Part shown: positions 9,163 to 16,444 of the stretch, one piece after another
Layout: every line of letters begins with the position of its first letter
Position numbering within the stretch: position 1 is the stretch's first letter
Virus record (IMG/VR): IMGVR_UViG_3300012211_000001
Span: 1 to 52,326 of that record
Length of the DNA stretch: 52,326 nucleotides
Strand: one strand, 5' to 3'
Origin: a virus
Translations under genes and position numbers: made by a program
Notes under the pieces: model-generated
Told to the model about the DNA's origin: nothing
Seen by the model: only the letters and a program-made list of their open reading frames with translations
Databases searched by the model: none

Positions 9163-9165
9163 GAT

Positions 9166-9765
9166 ATGCCCTTCCTCCTCACGGAATCCGCATTCGCCTT
9201 CCAAACCGGCCCAGTTGCCGAAGGGGTGATCCTCGGAGAATCCGCGGTCGCGACTCAGATCATTTCCGCTGGGGATTCCGCAGGGTTGGTGGAAGCCTCC
9301 AGTCCGTTTAGTGGGAAAGCGATTGTCGCCTCGGATTCCGGGATACTCACCGAACCTAGTACCATAGCGTTCGGCCTTAGTGAAACGGAAACACCCGGTA
9401 TCGCAGAAGCGCTCAGCAGTATTCTATCTGTGATCGGCGTGGAACCTTTCAACATCGCCGAAGCCCAGACTGCTAAGACCTCCGCCGCGCAAGTCGTCAC
9501 CAGTTCCGAACAGGGTCTCTTGGCCGAAACGCCGGTGGCGCTGTTAGCCACAAATGCAGCAGACCAAGCGGCAGTGACCGAAGCGATTCGTGCCTTGCTG
9601 GCCAGCCTCGATACAGAGGCAGGTTTGCTTGGGGAGATTCCCAATCCCTCCTTTGGTGTCCCATCGTTGGCTGGACTGGCCATTGGGCTGGCCAGTATCG
9701 ATCCTGATTTAGTGGGTGCGAGCGGAATAGATGGTAACTTGATCGGGACGGCTAATATCCTCTAG
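9166..9765 (+). CDS. Repetitive Ala/Glu/Ser-rich virion protein
   Basis: 199 aa built from degenerate repeats of about 20-25 residues, each with an acidic 'E-S/T/A ... G-L-L/V-E' core (for example DSGILTEPS, EQGLLAETP, EAGLLGEIP). No membrane segment or catalytic motif is seen. The style is shared with 11840-12586 and with the tail of 8413-9162. Such low-complexity acidic repeats are known in fibre-like proteins of environmental phages. Confidence 0.65.
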   Translation: MPFLLTESAFAFQTGPVAEGVILGESAVATQIISAGDSAGLVEASSPFSGKAIVASDSGILTEPSTIAFGLSETETPGIAEALSSILSVIGVEPFNIAEAQTAKTSAAQVVTSSEQGLLAETPVALLATNAADQAAVTEAIRALLASLDTEAGLLGEIPNPSFGVPSLAGLAIGLASIDPDLVGASGIDGNLIGTANIL

Positions 9766-9774
9766 GGGGATCCA

Positions 9775-10125
9775 GTGGCGACAGCGAAAGCGTGGTATAT
9801 CCACAATGACATCCTCATCACCCTCACGGGCTTACAAAGCTCCACTATGGGGACCGGCAGTTATCTCAACAATTCTCCAAATGTGACGGTGAGCGTCTGG
9901 AAATCGCAGACGACGCAAAGCTCAACCAATCGCGTGCTGAATACCTTCGCGATGACGTATAATCCAGGGACCAACGGCATCTATCGCTATGTCGCGCCGA
10001 CTACCGCCGTCCCGAGTTTGCAAACAGCGGCATTGAACGGTATGGCGATCATCTCTGTGAATCATCTCGGCTTGCGTGGAGAGTGGCGCGTGCCCTTCCA
10101 AACCCAATATCGGCAGACGAGTTAA
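9775..10125 (+). CDS. Hypothetical virion protein, 116 aa
   Basis: GTG start 10 nt after the previous stop, preceded by a purine-rich GGGGGATCC. The sequence is Ser/Thr/Asn-rich and beta-like, with no signal peptide. It lies inside the fibre block. No family is recognised. Confidence 0.65.
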   Translation: MATAKAWYIHNDILITLTGLQSSTMGTGSYLNNSPNVTVSVWKSQTTQSSTNRVLNTFAMTYNPGTNGIYRYVAPTTAVPSLQTAALNGMAIISVNHLGLRGEWRVPFQTQYRQTS

Positions 10126-10461
10126 GTGGCGACTGGAACGGGGACGTTGGATTTCGGAGCCTTCCCAGGTGCGAGTGACGCCAGTCTCGCCATCACGGGG
10201 CAGGCTGGCATTGTCGCCGGATCATTGGCTGAGGCATGGTTGCGACCAATTGCCACGACGGATCATAGCGCGGACGAACACATGATAGAGACGCTTGCGA
10301 TCTTTGCGAGTAACATCGTTGCGGGGACGGGCTTTACGATCTACGGGTTCAATACGAGCCAAACCAACGAGCCTACCGCAGGGCCTGGCGCCCAGAATTG
10401 GACTGGTGGCAAGGGAACCCGTATTTACGGCAAATGGACGATCGCATGGACATGGGCATGA
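10126..10461 (+). CDS. Hypothetical virion protein, 111 aa
   Basis: GTG start directly after the previous TAA. Gly/Ala/Thr-rich, with a LDFGAFPGASDASLAITGQAG opening and a TGFTIYGFNT strand, ending in KWTIAWTWA. The opening resembles a common phage structural motif in which a hydrophobic moment is followed by a conserved 'YG-W-W-W' end. The role is inferred from context. Confidence 0.65.
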   Translation: MATGTGTLDFGAFPGASDASLAITGQAGIVAGSLAEAWLRPIATTDHSADEHMIETLAIFASNIVAGTGFTIYGFNTSQTNEPTAGPGAQNWTGGKGTRIYGKWTIAWTWA

Positions 10462-10682
10462 ACACACGGCGTCATGTGGCGCATGTGATTCGTCAGGCGG
10501 GAGGCGTCGATGCCTTGCCCATAATGGATGGGCCTCGCCTTGACCGTTGGAATCCCAGCAAACTGGCGGATGCGCTCGATCACGAAATCGCCCGTTGTGC
10601 AGCGGAGGGCTGGCCGAAGATTTCCTTGCACTTGGATGTGCCGGATGCGATGAAACTCGTTCGCTGTCTCCGGAGGCTCTAA
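10458..10682 (+). CDS. Small hypothetical protein, 74 aa
   Basis: The ATG at 10458 overlaps the previous stop as ATGA and is chosen over the in-frame ATGs at 10437, 10446 and 10452. Mixed helix, with an RHVAHVIRQAGGVDAL helix and a short second domain with WPKISLHLDVP. It may be cytoplasmic rather than structural. Function unknown. Confidence 0.6.
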   Translation: MNTRRHVAHVIRQAGGVDALPIMDGPRLDRWNPSKLADALDHEIARCAAEGWPKISLHLDVPDAMKLVRCLRRL

Positions 10683-11351
10683 ATGGCTATACAGATCCAA
10701 GGAAACGGCGGTACGGTTGCAGAAGTGGGAGGCAGCGTCTTCCGTGCAGTCCATGTGCACGTCAAACCATTGGAATGGGGTACGCTGGGACATTATCGCG
10801 CGAATCACCGATGCGCACTAGCGAATACGCAAGCCGCGAATTCGCGACTGTTCGAGGGACGGAATACGCATGCGACCAATCTGATTGTGCCGACGCGATT
10901 TCTCATCAAATGGCTGCAGACAGGTGTCCATACCGCCGCCATTGAAGATAGCATTGATGTGTTTCGCTGTACGGCATTCTCTGCAGTTGATACGACCAAT
11001 ACGGTGACACCTACCGCATCAGTAAAGCGCACCTCCATGGCTGTTAGCCCAGGGGCATTGGCCCTTCGTGGTGTAACCATCGCAGGAGCCGCCGCCGGGA
11101 TGACGGGCGGAACGCTCACCAAAGATGGCGGTTCCGTGAGCCAAACGCCGCTATGGTTGACGCTAGCGTTTACCGATCCTGCCCAACGCAATATCGTAGT
11201 GACCGATGTTTTTGATGACGTGAATGGAACCCATCCCTTTGTGTGGGTGCAGAATGAAGGTTTCGAGGCAGAGAATCGTGTTCTACTGGGGGCTGCTGCA
11301 GCGTCCTCAATCTACTTCGATTTATCTTGGGCGGAAGTGACGGCTTTCTGA
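10683..11351 (+). CDS. Hypothetical virion protein, 222 aa
   Basis: Starts at the base after the previous stop. Residues 1-30 resemble the openings of phage coat or fibre proteins (MAIQIQGNGGTVAEVGG). The rest is Ala/Thr/Gly-rich beta structure with a FVWVQNEGFEAENRVLL segment near the end. No enzyme motif is seen. Confidence 0.7.
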   Translation: MAIQIQGNGGTVAEVGGSVFRAVHVHVKPLEWGTLGHYRANHRCALANTQAANSRLFEGRNTHATNLIVPTRFLIKWLQTGVHTAAIEDSIDVFRCTAFSAVDTTNTVTPTASVKRTSMAVSPGALALRGVTIAGAAAGMTGGTLTKDGGSVSQTPLWLTLAFTDPAQRNIVVTDVFDDVNGTHPFVWVQNEGFEAENRVLLGAAAASSIYFDLSWAEVTAF

Positions 11352-11352
11352 A

Positions 11353-11631
11353 GTGGCCACCGCAGTGGTTCATGCCTTGCGCCCAGCGGGGAGTCCGCTA
11401 TTCCCCGGTCAATTGGCTTATGTGGCGAGTTGCGTATTCTGGGGGCCCGATGTTGATGTGACGATCCGCGGCCAAGTCTATGATGTGCTGATCCAATTGA
11501 CGGACGGGTATACGCTCGGTGATTTGAAATCCGCTCTCAGTCAAGCGGTCGGGGATCAAGCGACGGTCTTAGGGCTTGCGGTGCTGGCAACGGATATTGA
11601 TCTTCCCAGTTTCGAGCATGGACCGCCATGA
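11353..11631 (+). CDS. Small hypothetical protein, 92 aa
   Basis: GTG start one base after the previous stop. Mostly beta and hydrophobic, no signal peptide, ends in acidic IDLPSFEHG. It overlaps the next gene by ATGA. Function unknown; it belongs to the fibre block. Confidence 0.6.
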   Translation: MATAVVHALRPAGSPLFPGQLAYVASCVFWGPDVDVTIRGQVYDVLIQLTDGYTLGDLKSALSQAVGDQATVLGLAVLATDIDLPSFEHGPP

Positions 11632-11843
11632 TCGGTGGACGCGGACAACTCACCCTAGTCAATGGGCAAGCGACCGTGAATCTCCCCCGGATTCCCGCAG
11701 GGGCGGTCGTCGTACTCGCGCCCCAGAATCTCCTCGGCACCATTGGGACCTTAAAGTATGCCATCACGCCTAAGTCTGGTTTTACGGTTACGAGCGTGAG
11801 TCTGTTGGATCAAAGCGTGGTGGGTTGGGTCGTGCTGATATGA
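11628..11843 (+). CDS. Small hypothetical protein, 71 aa
   Basis: ATGA overlap upstream and downstream. Composition is Val/Leu/Gly/Pro-rich with two likely beta hairpins; no membrane helix is convincing. It probably works with its neighbours in the virion. Function unknown. Confidence 0.6.
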   Translation: MIGGRGQLTLVNGQATVNLPRIPAGAVVVLAPQNLLGTIGTLKYAITPKSGFTVTSVSLLDQSVVGWVVLI

Positions 11844-12586
11844 GTCTCCTCCTCGTTTATCAAGTCTCAGATAGCGAAATCTTTGTTGTTAGTGATGTAG
11901 CAATCATCGGTTTTGTCGTCACGGATCAAGCTGCTGTCGTGGCATTGGTCGTCGGCGTTGATGCTGGCGGCCTCGGCGAAGTGGGTAGTCTCAATGTTCC
12001 CGTGGCTGTACGTGAGACCATCACATTCGATGAAAGTGCAGTCGCCAACCAGCAAGGTGGTGGCTTTGCCATCTCGGATACGGATGGTGAAGCGCTAGCA
12101 GAAAGCATCACCATTCTCGTCCCCGTCAGTTTCACTGATGCCGAAGTACTGGGCGAAGTGATTGCTGGGATCTTACCCTTAGTCGCAGTTGATGTTGGCG
12201 GAATGGCCGAGCAGCCGAATCCCAATGGTAGTATAGCAGTGGGGGATGCCGTTGCGATCGATGAAAGCGCCCAAGCGCAACAGACTGCTTTTGGCGCCAT
12301 CACCGACGTTGACGCGTTCACTGTGGATGAAGTGGTCATCGAGCCTGTGCCGCCCATCGGTGGTGCTCCGCCAATCTTTGGTGGTGGGTTGGGACGCAAG
12401 CGGTCCATGGAGAAGCCCCCGCGCTGGTTGCAGCGTCGGCCCATCGGGCGGGACTGGTTCACGGTCAATGAATCTGCGGTGGCCGAGCTGCAAGAACCGT
12501 TTACCCAAGAATTCCGGGTTCCATGGGAACCAGATCAGGAGGAAGAGGAGACCATGATCCTGATGGCATTATTGGCCGATGCGTAG
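11840..12586 (+). CDS. Repetitive acidic fibre-like protein
   Basis: 248 aa; ATG at 11840 overlaps the previous TGA. Residues 1-180 are a run of Val/Asp/Glu repeats (VSDSEIFVVSD, TFDESAVANQ, AISDTDGEALAES, AVGDAVAIDESAQ), the same style as 9166-9765. Residues about 185-215 are a Gly/Pro/Arg-rich joint (GGAPPIFGGGLGRKR, PPRWLQRRP). The C-terminus is acidic. It may be a flexible fibre or linker; no enzyme motif is seen. Confidence 0.65.
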   Translation: MSLLLVYQVSDSEIFVVSDVAIIGFVVTDQAAVVALVVGVDAGGLGEVGSLNVPVAVRETITFDESAVANQQGGGFAISDTDGEALAESITILVPVSFTDAEVLGEVIAGILPLVAVDVGGMAEQPNPNGSIAVGDAVAIDESAQAQQTAFGAITDVDAFTVDEVVIEPVPPIGGAPPIFGGGLGRKRSMEKPPRWLQRRPIGRDWFTVNESAVAELQEPFTQEFRVPWEPDQEEEETMILMALLADA

Positions 12587-12908
12587 TCTGATCGTCGGTC
12601 TGGTGCTACTCACTGGAGTGCAGACGGCTTCCGCACAAGGTATAGGGATCTTTCTGCATCACGATCGCTTGGCAGAATACGGCGCGGGGTTCGGACTCAA
12701 TGTCCTCTCGCGCGGTCCCTGGATTGCAAAGGATTTTCGTAAACCCGTGATCCGTTTGGTTGGGGTGCAGATCACGAGTTACGCCTATGAGCGCTTGTTC
12801 GACTACAACGGGTTCTCCTGGAATGACTATCGGCAGCGGCTCTACGGGTATCTCGTCACTGAGACGGTCATCGAGGGCGGTCGATGGATATGGCACCAGA
12901 TCCGATGA
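12579..12908 (+). CDS. Exported small protein, 109 aa
   Basis: Residues 1-19 form a textbook signal peptide (MRSLIVGLVLLTGVQTASA) ending in an AxA-like cleavage site. The mature part is compact and aromatic with no Cys pairs. It overlaps the previous gene by 8 nt and the MuF gene by ATGA. An exported protein in a head operon is unusual; it may act in the host envelope. Function unknown. Confidence 0.7.
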   Translation: MRSLIVGLVLLTGVQTASAQGIGIFLHHDRLAEYGAGFGLNVLSRGPWIAKDFRKPVIRLVGVQITSYAYERLFDYNGFSWNDYRQRLYGYLVTETVIEGGRWIWHQIR

Positions 12909-14593
12909 CCATTACGATTGCGAAGTCTTTCGTTGATGATCTGCTGGCCTTGGCGGATCAGCTCGCCCCCAAACTGCGACGTGCGTTCCTTGACGCGATT
13001 GCCGCACTCCGTGATGAACTCACCCCGACCACGATCGCGGACCTCTTGCAGGGGGCCCATCCGACGGCGATCGAATTGTGGCAGCGGCTCCAAGAATTAT
13101 TGACGCCACCGATGCAGGATGCCATCCTTGCAGGTGTCGTGGAGGTGGGCGGATTGACGGGCGAGCAGTTCCCGCCCAGTGTGCAAATCCAGTTCGCGTT
13201 CGACCGCACCAATCCTTTCGCGCTCGATGCCGTGGATACGATCGTGGCCGATGCAGTGCGCGATATCGCCAATGCGAGTCAAGATGCGATTCGGCTGATC
13301 CTGCGTCAGGGCTTCACGGATGGATTGACACCCGATCAGATGGGCCGCCGACTCCGTGCGAACATTGGCCTGACGGATCGCTATGCTCAAGCCGTAGAGA
13401 ACTATCGGCAATCCCTGCTGGATCAGGATACCTCCGTAGGGCGTGCCGACGCATTGGCTGATGCCTACGCGCGCCGGCTCCTGAATATTCGCGCGAGCGC
13501 GATTGCGCGGACGGAATCCATTCGTGCGATGAGTGCCGGGCAGGACGCCTTGTGGGCCAGTGCGGTGGAGCAGAAACTCTTAGACCCTCAGCGCACCCGT
13601 CGTGATTGGATTGTGACGGAGGATGATCGGCTGTGTCCGATCTGCGAAGCGATCCCAGACCAGAATCCTGATGGCGTCGCCCTTGGGGAGCCGTTTCAGT
13701 CTGATGTTGGGCCATTGCAGTATCCGCCAGCACATCCCCTATGCTTTCCGGGAGATACGCTCGTAGCGTCCCGTTATGGGATTGCGGCCCAGAGTAAACG
13801 ATGGTATCAGGGACAACTTGTCATCATCCGCACGGCAGGAGGTAAGCAGCTTTCCACTACCCCCAATCATCCAATACTCACGAGTTGCGGTTGGATGGCG
13901 GCGAGCACGCTTGATGAATCCTGCGATGTCATCTGCGACCTGTTCGCGCAGCGGGTGAGTACGATTGATGACAATGATGGTCTGATGCCAACCAGCATCG
14001 AAGAAGTAGCGGACACGCTGTGGCAGGCGTCGCAGATGCGAACCGTTGAAATGCCAATTGCCGCCGAAGATTTCCACGGCGACGGGAAAGGCTCCCAAAT
14101 CGCAATTGTAAGGGCCCACAGCTTGTTGGGGGATAGTGCCGATTCCCTGCGCTTTGAGCCATCCTCCGACTTCGATTTCATACCAGGTTTGTTGACCGAG
14201 GCGTTGGATTTCCAAGGCTCTGATACACAACGATTCCAGTGTGCGCCGACTACCACGGGTTGCACTATGGGCGGCGACGGTTTGCCTGCATCGTTGATCT
14301 GTAGTCATATGCGACCACTTGAGCCGCTCGGCATCACTTTGGGATCGCATGGTAATGCCGTGCTCCCGCAGGATACGGTCAATGACATTTCGGCTGACCT
14401 GCTCTCGTATGGCGAGTTGGTTGGTCGATATCCCAGCGAGATAATCTTGGACAAGATCATCCGAGTTGAGCGTCGTGATTTTTCGGGTCATGTCTACAAC
14501 CTCCAGACAGGTGGCGGATGGTACATCGCTGAAGGTATTATAGCACACAATTGTCGCTGTGCGGTTACCCTTTCCTTCAAGGAATCCTCGTGA
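12905..14593 (+). CDS. MuF-like minor head protein precursor, interrupted by an intein
   Basis: 562 aa before splicing. The ATG at 12905 overlaps the previous stop as ATGA; an in-frame ATG at 12884 is an alternative. The N-extein (residues 1-279) is helical and ends in the SPP1 gp7/Mu F-like zinc-type domain: ARTESIRAMSAG, then CPICEAI and PPAHPL. The family motif HPxCRC is split, with HPL before and CRCAVTLS after a 270-residue intein (280-549), so splicing would rebuild the conserved site. The C-extein is only 13 residues. The mature protein (292 aa) probably sits at the portal inside the head. The stop overlaps the next gene as GTGA. Confidence 0.9.
   Translation: MTITIAKSFVDDLLALADQLAPKLRRAFLDAIAALRDELTPTTIADLLQGAHPTAIELWQRLQELLTPPMQDAILAGVVEVGGLTGEQFPPSVQIQFAFDRTNPFALDAVDTIVADAVRDIANASQDAIRLILRQGFTDGLTPDQMGRRLRANIGLTDRYAQAVENYRQSLLDQDTSVGRADALADAYARRLLNIRASAIARTESIRAMSAGQDALWASAVEQKLLDPQRTRRDWIVTEDDRLCPICEAIPDQNPDGVALGEPFQSDVGPLQYPPAHPLCFPGDTLVASRYGIAAQSKRWYQGQLVIIRTAGGKQLSTTPNHPILTSCGWMAASTLDESCDVICDLFAQRVSTIDDNDGLMPTSIEEVADTLWQASQMRTVEMPIAAEDFHGDGKGSQIAIVRAHSLLGDSADSLRFEPSSDFDFIPGLLTEALDFQGSDTQRFQCAPTTTGCTMGGDGLPASLICSHMRPLEPLGITLGSHGNAVLPQDTVNDISADLLSYGELVGRYPSEIILDKIIRVERRDFSGHVYNLQTGGGWYIAEGIIAHNCRCAVTLSFKESS
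13739..14491 (-). CDS. Antisense homing endonuclease nested in the intein (HTH + Vsr/EDxHD-like nuclease)
   Basis: 250 aa. ATG at 14491 has a GGAGG at 14504-14500, 8 nt upstream. Residues 11-50 form a resolvase-like helix-turn-helix (DLVQDYLAG-ST-QLAIRE-VSRNVIDRILREHGI). Residues 86-195 look like a PD-(D/E)xK core of the Vsr/DUF559/EDxHD kind: Glu105 or Glu107 in the first helix, Asp131 in YNCDLG, Glu140 in AVEIFGG, His147 in NWH, then R-x3-R and a GW-QTIIVI strand. Residues 196-250 are basic and antisense to blocks A and B. The TAG stop lies on the last N-extein codon. A GTG at 14548 would add 19 residues but lacks a ribosome site. The likely job is cutting intein-free alleles of the MuF gene; that is inferred. 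Confidence 0.85.
   Translation of the reverse strand: MTRKITTLNSDDLVQDYLAGISTNQLAIREQVSRNVIDRILREHGITMRSQSDAERLKWSHMTTDQRCRQTVAAHSATRGSRRTLESLCIRALEIQRLGQQTWYEIEVGGWLKAQGIGTIPQQAVGPYNCDLGAFPVAVEIFGGNWHFNGSHLRRLPQRVRYFFDAGWHQTIIVINRTHPLREQVADDIAGFIKRARRHPTATREYWMIGGSGKLLTSCRADDDKLSLIPSFTLGRNPITGRYERISRKA
13742..14551 (+). other. Intein (Hint domain) in the MuF-like protein
   Basis: Block A starts with the nucleophile Cys (CFPGDTLV), block B carries TTPNHPIL, block F is VYNLQTGGGWYIAEG and block G ends IIAHN with Cys as the +1 residue. All residues needed for class 1 splicing appear present. The splicing parts occupy about 13742-13935 and 14480-14551. The central sense-strand region (about 13940-14470) shows no LAGLIDADG or HNH motif and reads like filler. 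The DNA is occupied on the other strand by a nuclease gene in exact codon register. Confidence 0.93.
14537..14545 (-). promoter_or_regulatory. Extended -10 promoter for the antisense nuclease
   Basis: The minus strand reads TGCTATAAT, a perfect extended -10 (TGn plus consensus hexamer). These bases encode the Gly-Ile-Ile-Ala residues that end the intein on the plus strand. No good -35 lies 17 nt upstream, which extended -10 promoters do not need. Transcription would start near 14530 and leave about 38 nt of leader with the GGAGG before the ATG at 14491. Confidence 0.65.
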
Positions 14594-15240
14594 ATCTCGC
14601 CATCGTCGGTGGGCGGTTGAGCCAGTCCAAGGACAAGGTTCCCTATCATAAACCGGGTTGGGAACTGTGGTCGATGAATGCGATGTACGGTAGCAAATAC
14701 AACGTGCTTCAGGAGCAGGATAGCAAGAAAGGTTTTTCGTTCCATCGCTGGTTTGAACTCCACCGACGGGCGTGGCTCCTCAAACATTATGGGCAGCGCG
14801 GATTCAAGGAACACGTCCGCGCGTTGGACCTCATGGGTATCCCCGTCTATGTGTGGGGAGAGCCTTGGCCGGAAATCAGCCGGAGCATTGAATATCCCAA
14901 GGAGCATGTCGAGGCCATGGTGTCCCACGGCCGCTATCATGCGGGAAGTTTTGACTGGATGCTGGCCTGTGCACTCACACTCTCGTCGGCCTTTGAGGAA
15001 ATCCATTTCTACGGTGCGGATATGGGATTATTCGATGGCGAGCCCTTGAGTGGACGCCCGGCCCTGGAATACTGGTGCGGCGTGGCTGAAGGTCGCGGCA
15101 TCCCGATCATCGCGCATGGCGGGTCACTCTTTAAGGTCTTACAGGTGGTGCAGAGCGAGCGACAATATGGCGCTGAGGATGTGGATAACATCTTGAGTGT
15201 CGCACCGAAGAAAGCCAAGGTGGTCGGAGTGCGACTGTGA
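14590..15240 (+). CDS. DUF115/Maf-like protein (possible nonulosonate transferase or MptE-like)
   Basis: 216 aa; GTG at 14590 overlaps the previous stop as GTGA. The fold opens with a Rossmann-like LAIVGGRLSQSKDKVPY and has a late core of SFDWMLACALTL, EIHFYGADMG and RPALEYWCGVAEGRGIPI. The same core occurs in the phage gene at 22778. Related DUF115 proteins include flagellin glycosylation factors (Maf) that transfer nonulosonic acids, and MptE-like enzymes. Its place upstream of NeuA- and NeuB-like genes favours a sugar role, but the domain is also common in phages without them. Confidence 0.6.
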   Translation: MNLAIVGGRLSQSKDKVPYHKPGWELWSMNAMYGSKYNVLQEQDSKKGFSFHRWFELHRRAWLLKHYGQRGFKEHVRALDLMGIPVYVWGEPWPEISRSIEYPKEHVEAMVSHGRYHAGSFDWMLACALTLSSAFEEIHFYGADMGLFDGEPLSGRPALEYWCGVAEGRGIPIIAHGGSLFKVLQVVQSERQYGAEDVDNILSVAPKKAKVVGVRL

Positions 15241-16283
15241 GTGGTACACTGCTCGTCATTCCCGCTCGGGGCGGGTCAGTCGGGATTCCGCGCAAAGCGA
15301 TCCGTCCGCTCAACGGGAAATCTCCCCTGCAATACACACTCACGACTGCTCAGGGGTTAGGGGATGTCGTGGTCGTGACCGATGATCTGGAGATTGCAGG
15401 GCAAGCCTACGCGCTGGGAGCCGTGGTCATCCCAGAACCGCAACTTCCCACAGCGCCGGGCGTGCATACCTGGGAACCCGTGGTCTATCGCACCGTGCTC
15501 GAAGCCGAACAGGGTCGTGAACCCTATGCGATCGTGGGTGTCTTGCAATGTACCTCACCGTTTCTTCGCCGCACGACGATCCAACGGTGTTTGGATGCAC
15601 TTGCAGGGCACCCCATCGCCTTGACGGTAAAGGATGATCGTCATGCGAGAATCGGGACGCCGCGGAAACCTCGGGAACAAATGGCTCCATGCTGGAAAGT
15701 GACGGGCGGCTGTACAGCCATCCGGCGTGAGTTTCTGGTGGACGGCGCGTGGCCTGTGGAGCGCGGGTTACCGATTATCGTCGAGGGAGCGGAAGGTGTG
15801 GACCTGGACACGCCTGAGGACTGGGCGATCGCGGAGATGTACGCCGGCGCGACGGAACGCGAGTTCTTGCTCGCCCGTGTGCTGGTGCCCGACGAGTCTC
15901 GGGGGACTGCGGTCATTCTCTCGGGGTGGGATGAACCGCCGATGGATCAGCGTCTCCGGTTCGCGATGACTCCGAGTGATGCCATCTCTTTGCACGGTGA
16001 GAACACACGCGACGAAGCGGAACGCGCCCTTGCCCTCCGCTCTGGGAATGACATGACGATCATTACGTCCGCGTATCATCAACCACGCGCATTCCTGACG
16101 ATGCTCAAGGTCTTAATCGATCACGGGCTCTCTCGGACGGTGCGAATCTGGAATCGCCCCGCGCCGAGTCCGATGACGCGACTCGCGGATGAGTGGCATA
16201 AGATTTTAGAATATCAGGCCAAGGGTGATGTCGCGACAGCAGAGCAAGGGCTGCTATATCTTGACTGGCGGGACTCAGTGTGA
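15237..16283 (+). CDS. NeuA-like CMP-nonulosonate cytidylyltransferase fused to a DUF218 domain
   Basis: 348 aa, GTG start with GTGA overlap. Residues 1-205 match acylneuraminate cytidylyltransferase: IPARGGSVGIPRKAI at the nucleotide site, VVTDDLEIA, LQCTSPFLRR and GVDLDTPEDW. This enzyme joins CTP and a sialic-acid-type sugar to give the CMP-sugar donor. Residues about 205-345 look like a DUF218 (YdcF/ElyC-like) domain: AVILSG, HGENTRDEAE and IITSAYHQPRAF. DUF218 proteins act on envelope lipid-linked sugars. The fusion is unusual. It probably supplies an activated sugar to coat host surface or virion; that role is inferred. Confidence 0.8.
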   Translation: MSGTLLVIPARGGSVGIPRKAIRPLNGKSPLQYTLTTAQGLGDVVVVTDDLEIAGQAYALGAVVIPEPQLPTAPGVHTWEPVVYRTVLEAEQGREPYAIVGVLQCTSPFLRRTTIQRCLDALAGHPIALTVKDDRHARIGTPRKPREQMAPCWKVTGGCTAIRREFLVDGAWPVERGLPIIVEGAEGVDLDTPEDWAIAEMYAGATEREFLLARVLVPDESRGTAVILSGWDEPPMDQRLRFAMTPSDAISLHGENTRDEAERALALRSGNDMTIITSAYHQPRAFLTMLKVLIDHGLSRTVRIWNRPAPSPMTRLADEWHKILEYQAKGDVATAEQGLLYLDWRDSV

Positions 16284-16444
16284 ATTTGCGCACCATCCGA
16301 GGATTTGGTGAAGATTGGCTGCGCGCCAGTTACATTTCATGGCTTGTGGGAGCCTATGCATGGTGGGCTCCTTGGTGGTTGCGATTGGTGTTTATCGGTC
16401 TAATCGCTGGAATGATTGCCCTCGCAGCCCATAGCTACATGTGA
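16280..16444 (+). CDS. Small membrane protein, 54 aa
   Basis: GTG at 16280 overlaps the previous stop as GTGA, and its own TGA overlaps the next GTG in the same way. A short amphipathic N-terminus is followed by one or two membrane segments (YISWLVGAYAWWAPWW and LVFIGLIAGMIALAA). It lies inside the sugar cassette, so it may anchor or transport the product. It has no recognised family. Confidence 0.7.
   Translation: MNLRTIRGFGEDWLRASYISWLVGAYAWWAPWWLRLVFIGLIAGMIALAAHSYM

Noticed and set aside
14492-14548. GTG start at 14548 for the antisense nuclease (19 extra residues)
   Set aside because: It lies upstream of the likely transcription start and has no ribosome site; ATG 14491 has GGAGG at ideal spacing.
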